Below, piece by piece: positions 17,182 through 26,543 of a DNA stretch of 64,000 nucleotides. Origin of the DNA: Dasania sp. GY-MA-18 (lineage in GTDB: Bacteria; Pseudomonadota; Gammaproteobacteria; Pseudomonadales; Dasaniaceae); assembly GCF_024734385.1 (NCBI RefSeq), contig NZ_JANHAP010000011.1, positions 62,001 through 126,000 on the forward strand. The letters are read 5' to 3'. How positions within the stretch are numbered: position 1 is the first letter of the stretch; each line of letters starts with the position of its first letter. Made by a program: the position numbers and the translations under genes. The notes under the pieces are model-generated. The model ran no database searches and was not told the origin of the DNA. It saw only the letters and a list, made by a program, of their open reading frames with translations.

Positions 17182-18513
17182 TTAACTTTTAGCCTCACTT
17201 ACACCCAACCACAAAGCTCTACCTCCTTCAAAATCAACCACCACATGATAACGCCCCTGCGTTTCAGTCACTTCATAAAACCAACCGTGGCGTTGAATCA
17301 CTTTTTCGCTAAGCTTTAATCCCAAACCATAACCCGAGGCCATTTTTTTATCGCTTGCTTCTGGTTTAGGCTTATTTTCTTGATCGCTATTACTGCTGTT
17401 AATAATGGTGACGCGACTAGCTTGTTGCTTAATGACCACCTTACCCTGTTGGGTGTGCTGGTAGGCATTGCGTATAAGGTTGCTTAATACTATGTGGCAG
17501 GCTGTAGCCTCGATATTGACGGTGTAATCCTCACAATCTAGGGTGACCTCAACATTTTTTTCGTTAAGCAAATAATCTAGATCGCCACATAATTGCTTTA
17601 TTTTTTCATTGAGCTGTATAGGCTGCGGCGGCATGCCTTGCTCGTCATTACGGCTTAACCACAATAAAGTTTCAGTTAAGTCACTCATGGTTAGCCCTGC
17701 ACGCTCTATGCGCTGCAATGTGAGTTGTTGCTTGTCGCTAATGGGGTCTTTTTCAGTTAACCGTTTTAGTAAATCGACGTTGCTACGTATAACCGAAATA
17801 GGTGTGCGTAGTTCATGGCTGGCATAGCTTAAAAAACGTTGCTCACGGTCTAGGCTTTGCTGCGCCGACGCTAAACTGCTTTGCACTAATTCTGCTAACA
17901 CATTGAGTTCGTTGTAGCTAAAATCTGGCGGTGGTTTTTGAATAGTGTCTTGGTTAAGGGATTTAGCCCAGTTTTTTAGCGACTCTATAGGTTTAGCAAT
18001 TTTTTGCATAATCATGATTAACACAAAGGCAAAAAATACGATGGCGGCAACAGCCATACCTATAGTCCAATATAAACGTTTACTAGGCTTGCTTTTTCCT
18101 GTTTCTGCGACTTTACCTCTATCTAATATTACTCTACTTATAAAACGCACTTCACCTTCTGGGGTGTAATACCTTAATAAAAAATAAATATTTTCAGGCA
18201 TGGTAAAAATACAATCCTGATCTTTTAATTTTTGTAATTGACCCACTTCATCTGGTGGCAACACAAAACGCTGTTGAATAATTTCTGGGGTATCTTGCCA
18301 GCGGCTAGCTACGCTAAAGCCCGCTATATGTTGCGGCAGGCCATCTTCTACGTTGGGAGTTTTTGCCAATTCACGCATTACGCCTTTCAAGCCTTTATCC
18401 AGGCCATCAAAAAAGTAATGCACGCTTAAAAACGAAAAGCCTATAGCCATCACTGAACCCAGCAAGACTACACTGATAAAAAAATACAACCTAAGGCTGG
18501 GCCTGATTTTCAA
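17182..18513 (-). CDS. Sensor histidine kinase
   Basis: This 443-residue membrane kinase has one helix near residues 9-31, a periplasmic sensor of about 115 residues with no recognised fold, and a second helix near 150-170 (IGMAVAAIVFFAFVLIMIM). The dimerisation helix carries the phospho-His in SYASHELRTPISVI. The ATPase domain has the N box (LSNLIRNAYQH) and a G box (GYGLGLKLSEKV). It starts at TTG 18513, overlapping the regulator's stop as TTGA. It is the last gene of the efflux operon and probably senses a pump substrate or envelope damage. Confidence 0.92.
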   Translation of the reverse strand: MKIRPSLRLYFFISVVLLGSVMAIGFSFLSVHYFFDGLDKGLKGVMRELAKTPNVEDGLPQHIAGFSVASRWQDTPEIIQQRFVLPPDEVGQLQKLKDQDCIFTMPENIYFLLRYYTPEGEVRFISRVILDRGKVAETGKSKPSKRLYWTIGMAVAAIVFFAFVLIMIMQKIAKPIESLKNWAKSLNQDTIQKPPPDFSYNELNVLAELVQSSLASAQQSLDREQRFLSYASHELRTPISVIRSNVDLLKRLTEKDPISDKQQLTLQRIERAGLTMSDLTETLLWLSRNDEQGMPPQPIQLNEKIKQLCGDLDYLLNEKNVEVTLDCEDYTVNIEATACHIVLSNLIRNAYQHTQQGKVVIKQQASRVTIINSSNSDQENKPKPEASDKKMASGYGLGLKLSEKVIQRHGWFYEVTETQGRYHVVVDFEGGRALWLGVSEAKS

Positions 18514-19196
18514 AGCTGTGCCCCCTTACTATTAGTCGTTATGGCGAAGCCTATACCTGAAACGGTATCTAAACTGATGTTGTTATGCGCGGCATCCAAC
18601 TGTTTACGCAAGTGGTAAATATGCACTTTTAGGCTATTGCTGTCGGGCTGTTCGTCGCCCCATACCGCCTGCATAATATGCTGGCGGCTAACCGCTTGCG
18701 GGCTGGCGCGCACTAATACCTCTAATAATTTAAACGCAATGGGTGAAAGTTTTAGCGGCGTTTGTTTTAGCTGCGCGCTGCGCTGGTTTATGTCCAAGCT
18801 TAAGTCGCCTAACACTAAGCGCTTAGCTTCACCGCTGCGGCGCTTGGCCAGCACTTGCACGCGTGCCACCAGTTCCTTCATGGCAAAGGGTTTAACTAAA
18901 TAATCATCGCTGCCAGCGGCAAAGCCCTCAAGCTTATGCTCTAGGCTATCGCGGGCGGTTAACATCAGTATAGGAATGTCCATACCTCTTTCGCGCAGGG
19001 TGTTGCACAAGGTTAAGCCATCCATTTTAGGCATATTGATGTCTAGCATAATCATTTGGTAATGATTGCTTTCTAACAAGTTCAAACCCATTAAGCCATT
19101 GCTGGCGTGGTCACAGTTGATGGACTCTAGGTCTAGGTAATCAACAATGGTGGTAGCCAGATCAATATCGTCTTCTACCAGCAGTACGTTTATCAT
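18510..19196 (-). CDS. OmpR-family response regulator
   Basis: This 228-residue regulator has a receiver domain with acidic residues in LVEDDIDLA, the phospho-acceptor Asp in MIMLDINMPKMDGL, and DDYLVKPF. The winged-helix domain of the OmpR/PhoB class follows (LKLSPIAFKLLEVL, VKVHIYHLRKQLD-like segment). It lies 30 bases after the outer-membrane factor gene and overlaps the kinase gene by four bases. It most likely controls the pump operon it belongs to. The order efflux genes first, regulators last suggests self-amplifying control. Confidence 0.93.
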   Translation of the reverse strand: MINVLLVEDDIDLATTIVDYLDLESINCDHASNGLMGLNLLESNHYQMIMLDINMPKMDGLTLCNTLRERGMDIPILMLTARDSLEHKLEGFAAGSDDYLVKPFAMKELVARVQVLAKRRSGEAKRLVLGDLSLDINQRSAQLKQTPLKLSPIAFKLLEVLVRASPQAVSRQHIMQAVWGDEQPDSNSLKVHIYHLRKQLDAAHNNISLDTVSGIGFAITTNSKGAQL

Positions 19197-19226
19197 TAAT
19201 AGCTAATCCTAAATTGTCCGGGCATT

Positions 19227-20726
19227 TTAGCCCTCACCTTGCTCACTATTATGCGCTGCCAAGCCGCCACCCAATACGCGGTACAGGGTAATGCGATTAT
19301 CCAAATCCGCCTGCCTAGTTAAAATCAGCGACTGCTGAGCGCTATACATAGTGCGCTGCGCCTCTAAGGCGGTTTGAAAACTATCTACCCCATTTTGGTA
19401 GCGCGCTAGCGACAAACTATAACTGCGGCTGGCCGCTGCCACTAAGGCCTGCTCGGCGTCCAGCTGCTCTTGTATGGTTGCCCGCCGCGCCAGCGCATCG
19501 GCCACTTCGGCAAATGCGCTTTGAATAGCATATTCATAAGCGGCCAACGCTTTGCGTTGTTGGGCTTTACTATACGCGAGGTTAGCGCTGTTGGCGCCGC
19601 CATCGAATATGGGCAGGGTAATGCTGGGGGAAATCGCCCAAATGGTGCTGGCACCACCACTAAAAATATCGGCTAGCACCGAGCTGGCCACGCCGCCGTT
19701 GGCAGTTAACGACAAGCTGGGTAAGTACGCCGCCCTGGCAACACCGATATTGGCATGGGCAGATTTTAAGCTGTGCTCGACGGCCAATACATCGGGGCGT
19801 TGCAATAGTACTTCTGATGACAAGCCCGCAGGCACATCACTCACCAGTGTTGCGCTGCTGGGTAGGGCCGTGGCTAACAAGCGCTCATTTAATTGCTCAC
19901 CCACCAGCAAGCGCAGCGCATTAGTATCTTGCGCGACTTGGCTGGTATACAGGGCAATGTCAGCGCGGGCGCGGTGGTAAACCGTTTCGGCACTGGCCAC
20001 ATCTACCTGCGAGTCCACCCCCAGCTCTAAACGCTTGCGGGTAATCGCTAAGGTTTTTTCGGCATTGGCCATGGTCTCTTGGGCCAAGGTTAAGGCGCTG
20101 TTATCCGCCGCCAAGGTGAGCCAGGCATTGGCTACCTCACTAATGAGTGCAATGTGGGCCGCTTTGGCGGTTGCTGCCGTGGCTAAGTAGGCCTCCATTT
20201 GGGCGGCGCTAAGGCTGCGGTTTTTACCAAACAAATCAATTTCGTAGCCGCTTAAACCCAGCTCGGCCTGGTAGTTAGTTTCTTTAACGCCGGATGCTAA
20301 TCGACTGCGATTGCCGTTTAGGCCCACATCCAGATTAGGGAATAAATCCGCGCGCTGTATGCGGTAAGTGGCGCGGGCCGCTTCCACATCGGCCAGGGTT
20401 TGTTGCAGGCTTCGGTTATTGCTTAGGGCTAACTCTATCAACTCGGCTAAGCGCGGATCTTTAATAAAGTTTTGCCAGGGCAACTGCGTGGCCAGCTCGC
20501 TGGATAAACCTTGGCTAGATTGACTAGAGGATTGCACGGAGGCTGGCGTAGCATTTTGAGCAGCCAGCTCTGCACGCCAGTCATCCGCCAAGGGCAGCGC
20601 TGTGCGCGTGTAATCCGGTGCCAAGGTACTGCAACCGGTTAGTAAGACTGCCCCGGCAATAGCCAATAGGCTAACCCGGCCCCGGCCCGGTGTTTGTGGC
20701 AGTGCGTGTGTAGGCACGTTAAGCAT
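19227..20726 (-). CDS. RND efflux outer-membrane channel, NodT/OprM family lipoprotein
   Basis: This TolC-like channel of 499 residues forms the exit duct of the tripartite pump. It has a lipoprotein signal (AIAGAVLLTGC, Cys acylated) and the duplicated helical repeats of the family (LIELALSNNRSLQQTLADVE, LLQRPDVLAVEHSLKSAHAN). I chose ATG 20726: GGGGAG lies eight bases upstream, and ATGCTTAA overlaps the pump gene's stop, giving coupling. A TTG at 20732 is also in frame. Confidence 0.95.
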   Translation of the reverse strand: MLNVPTHALPQTPGRGRVSLLAIAGAVLLTGCSTLAPDYTRTALPLADDWRAELAAQNATPASVQSSSQSSQGLSSELATQLPWQNFIKDPRLAELIELALSNNRSLQQTLADVEAARATYRIQRADLFPNLDVGLNGNRSRLASGVKETNYQAELGLSGYEIDLFGKNRSLSAAQMEAYLATAATAKAAHIALISEVANAWLTLAADNSALTLAQETMANAEKTLAITRKRLELGVDSQVDVASAETVYHRARADIALYTSQVAQDTNALRLLVGEQLNERLLATALPSSATLVSDVPAGLSSEVLLQRPDVLAVEHSLKSAHANIGVARAAYLPSLSLTANGGVASSVLADIFSGGASTIWAISPSITLPIFDGGANSANLAYSKAQQRKALAAYEYAIQSAFAEVADALARRATIQEQLDAEQALVAAASRSYSLSLARYQNGVDSFQTALEAQRTMYSAQQSLILTRQADLDNRITLYRVLGGGLAAHNSEQGEG

Positions 20727-23700
20727 GGGCAAGCTCCCCTGGTTTTACTTCATCATCATAGACCGCGCGCCGTTTAGGGAAGCAGCCGCGTATTAACACA
20801 AAGAACAACGGCACAAAAAATATGCCTAAGACGGTTGCCGTAAAGGTGCCGCCCACAATGCCGGTACCTATAGAGATACGGCTATTGCCACCCGCGCCTG
20901 ACGACAGGGCCAAGGGCAGGGTGCCCAGCATAAACGCCATAGAGGTCATAATAATTGGCCGCAAACGCAGCTTAGCCGCTTGCACGGCGGCATCTACCAG
21001 CGACATGCCGCGCTGGTAAGAGGCTTCGGCAAATTCCACTATAAGAATGGCATTTTTTGAGGCTAGGCCTATGGTGGTTAGCAGCGCCACTTGAAAATAA
21101 ATGTCGTTGTCTAAGCCACGCATTGTTGAAGCTAAGGCCGCACCCACCACGCCCAGTGGAATAACCAAAATAACCGATAGCGGTACCGACCAGCTTTCGT
21201 ACAAAGCCGCCAGCGCCAAAAACACCACCAAAATAGAAAGCGCATACAACAGCGGCGACTGGCCGCTGGACTGCTTTTCTTGATAGGACAAGCCACTCCA
21301 GGCATAGCTGAGTTTGCCCTGGCCTACCTGCTGGGTGAGGCGCTCCATTTCAGCCATGGCTTGGCCCGAGCTAACACCGTTGGCCGCAGCACCTTGTATG
21401 CTGTACGAGGCTATGCCGTTAAAGCGCGTCAAACTTTGCGGCGCGCTAGACCACGACGCGCTGCTAAATGCTGACAGCGGCGTCATGGTGGTGTCACCGT
21501 TCGCATTTTGGCCGCGCACATGCCATTCGTTTAAGTCAGTGGGTTTAGAGCGGTACTCGCTATCACTGGCCACATACACTTTTTTAATGCGGCCGCGATC
21601 TATAAAGTCATTCACATAGGTGCCCGCCCAAGCCGAGCTTAGGGTGTTGGCCACATCCGATAATGACAAACCTAACGCCGTTGCTTTGCCGCTATCTATA
21701 TCAATTTTAAGTTGCGGGGTATTACTTAGCGCGCCCTCCCTAATGCCCACTAGCAATTCACTTTGCCGCGCTTGCGCCAGCAACTCATCTTTAAGCGCCA
21801 TTAGCTCTTCACGGCTGGTGCCTGCTGCGGCCTGCAACTCAAAACTAAAACCATTGCTTTGCCCCAAGCCGCGAATTACCGGCTGCGATAAGGCAAAAAT
21901 TTTGGCATCGCGTATAGCGGCTAGGTTTTTGTTCATGCGTTGTATTAGTGCATCGGCACTTTGCTCTTGCTGGCTGCGCTCGTCCCAGTGTTTTAAGGTG
22001 ACAAAACCCAGCCCAGCATTTTGGCCGCTACCCGAAAAATTAAAACCCGCAATAGAAAAGGTGCCGGTAACGGTATCGGTTTCCTCTTGCGATAAGTATT
22101 GCTCTACTTGTTCGGCTACCGCACTGGTGCGTTTGATGGAGGCACCCTCGGGCAGGTTAATTTGAAACATCACACTGCCTTGGTCTTCCTGGGGTAAAAA
22201 GCCTGTGGGCATGCGCACAATTAACAAGCCCAGTATTAGCACTATCACCGCGTACACCAGCAGCCAGCGCGCTTTGCGGCTGATAATGCTTTGCACATGG
22301 CCAGTGTAAGAGGCGGTTAACTTATCGAAGTGGCTGTTAAAGCCGGCAAAAAAACCTTTTGCTTTACTACTATGCGCACTGCCGTGCTCACTTTTACGCA
22401 ACAGGCTGGCGCACAGGGTTGGGCTTAGGGTTAGCGCTACAATGACCGATAAGGTCATAGACGACACTATGGCTATAGAAAACTGCTGATAAATAACCCC
22501 GGTAGAGCCGCCAAAAAAAGCCATAGGTAAAAACACCGCCGACAACACCACGCCTATGCCTACCAGCGCGCTGCTGATTTCGGCCATGGACTCTATGGTG
22601 GCATCACGCGGCGACAGGTTTTTTTCGTGCATTAAGCGCTCTACGTTTTCCACCACTACTATGGCGTCGTCCACCAGCAAGCCTATAGAGAGCACGATGC
22701 CAAACATGGTGAGGGTGTTAATCGAAAAACCAAAAGCCGATAGCACACCAAAAGTACCCAGTAAAACTATGGGCACCGCAATAGCGGGTATTAAGGTGGC
22801 GCGCCAGTTTTGTAAAAACAACCACATTACCAGCACCACTAACACCACCGCTTCCATTAGGGTGTAGACCACTTCGCTAATAGAGATTTTTATAAACTCG
22901 GTGCTGTCGCGGGGGAAGGTGATTTTGTAGCCATCGGGCAAGCTTGGCTCCAGCTCGGCGACTTTTGCTTTTACCCTAGTGGCGGTGGCCAAGGCATTTG
23001 CACCCGGCGATAACATTACAGCTATACCCGATGCTGGGTGGCCGTTTAAGCGCCGTATAGAGTCATAACTCTCACTGCCAATTTCTACCCTGGCCACATC
23101 GCTTAAACGCACGTTGGCACCAGAGGCATCGTATTTAACAATAATATTGCGAAACTCTTCCGGCGTAGCTAATAAAGACTGCGCCGTTACCGTGGCATTA
23201 AGCTCTTGCGTGGCTACGGCGGGCATGGCACCAATTTTACCGGCGGGCACTTGCACGTTTTGGGCTTTTAACGCGTTGGTAATATCAGAGGGCATTAGTG
23301 CATAGGCGGCCAGTTTGTTTGGGTCTAGCCAAATGCGCATGGCATATTGCGAGCCGAATACTCTTACATCACCCACGCCTTCAATACGGGCCAGGGCATC
23401 TTCCATATTGGTGGCCAGGTAATCGGCAATGGTGGCGGCAGTAGACTGATTGGTCGTGTCATACAGTGCGGTAATCAGTAAAAAATCGCTGTTGGATTTT
23501 TTTACCGTTACCCCTTGCGCCTGCACCGACTCGGGAAAGCGCGAGTTAACCTGCTGCACCTTATTTTGCACCTGCACCTGGGCATAATCGGGGTCGGTGC
23601 CTTGCTCAAAGGTAATGCTCACCGAGGCCGAACCATCGGAGGTACTAGAAGAGGAGAAGTACAACAGGCCATCAAGGCCAGTAAGCTGCTGCTCTAATAT

Positions 23701-23892
23701 TTGGGTGACGCTGTTTTCAACGGTTTGCGCATCCGCCCCGGTATAGGTGGTGCTTACATTAATTACCGGTGGGGCTACGTTGGGGTATTGCGCCACCGGC
23801 AGCGACATAATAGAGGCTATACCGGTAAGCATAATAATGATGGAAATAACCCAGGCAAAAACGGGCCTATCTATAAAAAAGCGAGCAAACAT
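20719..23892 (-). CDS. RND multidrug efflux pump, AcrB/MexB family
   Basis: This 1,057-residue proton-driven inner-membrane pump is of HAE1 type. It starts with FFIDRPVFAWVISIIIML and has 12 helices in two halves. The proton-relay Asp pair is in GLLVDDAIVVVENVERLM (helix 4). The second-half motif GLASKNAILIVEFAE and the porter loops are intact. Substrates cannot be predicted. The stop is three bases from the adaptor's side of the operon order adaptor-pump-channel-regulator-kinase, all on the minus strand. Confidence 0.97.
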   Translation of the reverse strand: MFARFFIDRPVFAWVISIIIMLTGIASIMSLPVAQYPNVAPPVINVSTTYTGADAQTVENSVTQILEQQLTGLDGLLYFSSSSTSDGSASVSITFEQGTDPDYAQVQVQNKVQQVNSRFPESVQAQGVTVKKSNSDFLLITALYDTTNQSTAATIADYLATNMEDALARIEGVGDVRVFGSQYAMRIWLDPNKLAAYALMPSDITNALKAQNVQVPAGKIGAMPAVATQELNATVTAQSLLATPEEFRNIIVKYDASGANVRLSDVARVEIGSESYDSIRRLNGHPASGIAVMLSPGANALATATRVKAKVAELEPSLPDGYKITFPRDSTEFIKISISEVVYTLMEAVVLVVLVMWLFLQNWRATLIPAIAVPIVLLGTFGVLSAFGFSINTLTMFGIVLSIGLLVDDAIVVVENVERLMHEKNLSPRDATIESMAEISSALVGIGVVLSAVFLPMAFFGGSTGVIYQQFSIAIVSSMTLSVIVALTLSPTLCASLLRKSEHGSAHSSKAKGFFAGFNSHFDKLTASYTGHVQSIISRKARWLLVYAVIVLILGLLIVRMPTGFLPQEDQGSVMFQINLPEGASIKRTSAVAEQVEQYLSQEETDTVTGTFSIAGFNFSGSGQNAGLGFVTLKHWDERSQQEQSADALIQRMNKNLAAIRDAKIFALSQPVIRGLGQSNGFSFELQAAAGTSREELMALKDELLAQARQSELLVGIREGALSNTPQLKIDIDSGKATALGLSLSDVANTLSSAWAGTYVNDFIDRGRIKKVYVASDSEYRSKPTDLNEWHVRGQNANGDTTMTPLSAFSSASWSSAPQSLTRFNGIASYSIQGAAANGVSSGQAMAEMERLTQQVGQGKLSYAWSGLSYQEKQSSGQSPLLYALSILVVFLALAALYESWSVPLSVILVIPLGVVGAALASTMRGLDNDIYFQVALLTTIGLASKNAILIVEFAEASYQRGMSLVDAAVQAAKLRLRPIIMTSMAFMLGTLPLALSSGAGGNSRISIGTGIVGGTFTATVLGIFFVPLFFVLIRGCFPKRRAVYDDEVKPGELAHA

Positions 23893-23894
23893 AT

Positions 23895-25109
23895 TTACAC
23901 GCCCTCTTGCTGGGTTGAATTAGTAGATGAGTTATCAGGCGAGTTATTAACAGCAGGCTTTAACACGGTAACCATACTGCCGCTGCTATTCATTTCTACC
24001 TGCACCGGCTGTACCTCGGTGCCGGGGCGCACATTGCTAGAGCCCTCTACCAATAGCTTATCGTTTACCGCTAAGCCGCTGGCGATTAGCCATTGGTTAT
24101 CCACGGCGTTAACGGTTTTTACTATGCGCTTTTCCACCAGGTTGTTATCGCCGATTACATAGGCGTAGGCGTCGCCATTGGCGCTGTGATAAATGCCTTG
24201 CTGGGGCACCAAGATGGCGTGCTCGTCTACCGCCTCACTGACTTGTGCGCGCACAAACATGCCCGGCAGTAAGAGGCCATCGGGGTTGGGGAACTGGGCA
24301 CGCAAGGTAACGGTGCCGGTTGCGGCATCTACCGACACTTCTTGCATTTTAAGCTCACCTTGGTAGGGGTAGTCACTGCCATCTTCTAGGGTGAGCGTTA
24401 CTGCGGTGCTGCCTTGCTTAAGGCTTTTATTGCGCATTAACTGGCGCAGCTTTAATAGCTCGGCACTGCCTTTGCGCATATCCACATAAATGGGGTCTAG
24501 GCTGCGTATAGTTGCCAAGGCCGTGGCTTGCTGTGCGGTGACCAACGCCCCTTGGGTAACGCTAGATATACCAATATGCCCCGCAATAGAGGCTTTGACC
24601 TTGGTGTACTCCAGGTTAATGGCCGCGCTTTCTAGCTCGGCTTGGTATTTTTCTAACTCGGCTTTGGCCTCTAGGTAGCTGGCTTGAGCATCGTCGGCAT
24701 CCTGCTGCGAGATACCATCAAACTTACGCAGGTTAGCGTAACGCTGGGCTTTTAACTGCGCAGTTGCCAGCGAGGCCTTAGCGCTGTTGAGGTTGGCCTT
24801 GGCCTCGTTATAGGCCGCTTGAAAAGTAGCCGGGTCAATTTGATACAGCAACTGCCCTTGCTCAACCTTGCTGCCCTCTTCAAACAGGCGCTGCTGCACT
24901 ATGCCGCTTACTTGCGGGCGCACCTCAGCCACCTGCGACGCCACCACCCGTGCCTGCATTTTAGTGGCAATAGTATGCGGGGCCTCGGTAACCGTAACAT
25001 AAGAAACAGCAGGGGCCGCCGTGCTGCGGGCAGGCGCACTGCCTTGCTGGCAGGCACTAAGCAAAGCCGCAATTAACACTATGCCCCCAGTGCAGATTGG
25101 GTATTTCAT
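23895..25109 (-). CDS. RND efflux periplasmic adaptor, AcrA/MexA family lipoprotein
   Basis: This 404-residue membrane-fusion protein links pump and channel. A lipoprotein signal (GGIVLIAALLSAC) precedes the lipoyl halves (VRPQVSGIVQQRLFEEGS and KASIAGHIGISSVTQGALV), the alpha-hairpin with coiled-coil residues, and the beta-barrel (LTLEDGSDYPYQGEL). I start it at ATG 25109, nine bases after GGAG; an upstream ATG at 25124 lacks a ribosome site. It is the first gene of the five-gene efflux and two-component operon. Confidence 0.95.
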   Translation of the reverse strand: MKYPICTGGIVLIAALLSACQQGSAPARSTAAPAVSYVTVTEAPHTIATKMQARVVASQVAEVRPQVSGIVQQRLFEEGSKVEQGQLLYQIDPATFQAAYNEAKANLNSAKASLATAQLKAQRYANLRKFDGISQQDADDAQASYLEAKAELEKYQAELESAAINLEYTKVKASIAGHIGISSVTQGALVTAQQATALATIRSLDPIYVDMRKGSAELLKLRQLMRNKSLKQGSTAVTLTLEDGSDYPYQGELKMQEVSVDAATGTVTLRAQFPNPDGLLLPGMFVRAQVSEAVDEHAILVPQQGIYHSANGDAYAYVIGDNNLVEKRIVKTVNAVDNQWLIASGLAVNDKLLVEGSSNVRPGTEVQPVQVEMNSSGSMVTVLKPAVNNSPDNSSTNSTQQEGV

Positions 25110-25269
25110 GGTGGAACGCTCCATTAATCAATAAATAAGACGGGCCCTAAGACAACAACAACTACGCGCCATTCCCTAACCCGCCATCCATAGCTAAAAA
25201 AACTAAAAAGCCTACTATGGCGCATAGCCTAACAAGGGCTTGGTTAAGGCAGGGTTAATGGCGGGGCGA

Positions 25270-25561
25270 TGGATGCTGAATCAAGTTCAGCATGACTAAG
25301 GGTAATACAGCTGTCATAACCGCCTAGCATTGATGCGCCATACTGGCCTTGAGCCGGTAATCACAACAACCAAATCCAACCCACCGTCATACCGGCCATG
25401 AGCCGGTATCCACAAACAACAAACCCCAACACACGTCATACCGGACTTGATCCGGTATCCACAAACAACCAACCCCAACACACGTCATACCGGACTTGAT
25501 CCGGTATCCACAAACAACCAACCCCAACCCACCGTCATACCGGACTTGATCCGGTATCCAC
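25270..25561. repeat. Hairpin cluster upstream of the efflux operon
   Basis: One TGGAT...ATGAC hairpin lies at 25270-25296, then four near-tandem copies of GTCATACCGG-loop-CCGGTATCCAC start at 25386, 25435, 25484 and 25534 (period 49-50 bp). Three copies have loop ACTTGAT and the first has CCATGAG. A worn copy is near 25340-25360. The gap otherwise holds only the operon promoter region, without a clear site. Confidence 0.85.
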
Positions 25562-25684
25562 AACTATATGTGTGTACATAAAACCGTCATTAACCAAAAC
25601 AGGGCAGCGCAATAAACAATAGAGCCACCAAGCAACTACCAATACGCTTTTAATGTTTTACCAATAATTTGCCTATACCCCATC

Positions 25685-26058
25685 AAAGCGCTGGATTTTT
25701 TGCGTAGCTTATATAACAATCGCCCAACGCTAATAAAACGCGTTAGGAAGAATAATCATTAAAGGGATTTTTAGTGCGGTATACCGCAGCCAGTTTTACT
25801 CCCTTCTTTTGTTTGGTTTCCCCTAGTTAGTTATGGCGTTTTGTTTAGGCGCTGTGTGTTTATATCAACGTTGGTTATTGTGCGGGTAATACAGTCGAGG
25901 CCTTTAAGCGCTGATGCTAATGGGTTGTGACGATATGTATGGTCAGATATAGACGTATCGGCGTGGTTATATCTGGTGGTGGATGTGTAGGTATAGGCTT
26001 CTTTGTTTAGATTTATTCTTTATGTTTGGATCTGGCCATAGCCAATAACAAACTGTTA
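25685..26058 (+). repeat. Leader repeat B in front of cassette array B
   Basis: This is the second copy of the leader, related to 12627-12953 but with about 45 extra bases near 25880-25930. Its left end matches the last 60 or so bases of the kinase gene, although no kinase gene is here. It ends at the GTTAAGT core (26055-26061), which fits GTTRRRY. No integrase gene or open frame lies in it. Confidence 0.78.
25761..25812 (+). other. Conserved hairpin in leader B
   Basis: The outer stem AAGGGA/TCCCTT is identical to leader A. The inner part is a perfect 14-bp palindrome TGCGGTATACCGCA in place of GTGCTTAGCAC. CTTTTGTTT follows. Confidence 0.5.
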
Positions 26059-26067
26059 AGTCATTCT

Positions 26068-26496
26068 ATGGACAAACTTTACCCAGTACTTTTTAAAATA
26101 TCAGCTGTTTGTATTGCAGCCATAGGCACAGGGATGGTTGCGCTTCTGCCGCATTTGCTCACATATGAAAAAGATGCCTACGAATCATTATATAAAGTGG
26201 AGGCTAAAATCGGAAAAATTCACAACTACGAAGATTACAATTGCGACATTGTTGGAAAGCATAGAGCCGATTGTCATATTGCCATCCATAAGGTTACCAC
26301 CAGCGAGTCCATATTGAATATGCTAGATACGCTTAGATATTTTCTTCAAATTATGGCTGGAATCACCTTTTTTCTAGGCCTCTCTTGCATACTATGGATA
26401 TATAAAATTCCATTTTTTGCATTCTTTGGCTGGGAAGAAAAGGACTTAACAAATCAATCAAGTTCGCCCGCTAAAGAGCGCGGGCAGGACGTGTAA
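26068..26496 (+). CDS. Cassette B1: two-helix membrane protein
   Basis: This 142-residue protein has membrane helices at about 8-30 (FKISAVCIAAIGTGMVALLP) and 92-115 (FLQIMAGITFFLGLSCILWI). Between them is a loop of about 60 residues with two Cys (YNCDIV, ADCHIAIH). I start it at ATG 26068, 13 bases after the leader B core; the longer frame from 26026 runs back into the leader. Its end reads into the attC site, as often in cassettes. No family is recognised. A role as a small membrane effector is possible but not supported by a motif. Confidence 0.68.
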   Translation: MDKLYPVLFKISAVCIAAIGTGMVALLPHLLTYEKDAYESLYKVEAKIGKIHNYEDYNCDIVGKHRADCHIAIHKVTTSESILNMLDTLRYFLQIMAGITFFLGLSCILWIYKIPFFAFFGWEEKDLTNQSSSPAKERGQDV

Positions 26497-26528
26497 AAGA
26501 CACGCGCCTCTTATTGAGTCGTTAACTG
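26444..26528 (+). other. attC-like recombination site 3
   Basis: Left end TTAACAAATCAATCAAG pairs with right end CTTATTGAGTCGTTAACT. Two small stem-loops lie inside (GCCCGC...GCGGGC and CGTGT...ACACG). Cores are TTAACAA (26446) and GTTAACT (26521). The length, about 85 bp, is normal for an attC. Confidence 0.82.
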
Positions 26529-26543
26529 TTACAAGGATGAGAA

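Noticed and set aside
20822-24162. Multiple plus-strand frames across the RND genes
   Set aside because: All lie opposite well-supported efflux genes and have no motif or ribosome site.
12627-26058. The paired leaders as ends of a composite transposon or integrative element
   Set aside because: No transposase or integrase lies between them, and each leader is followed by its own cassettes on the same side, which fits insertion platforms better.
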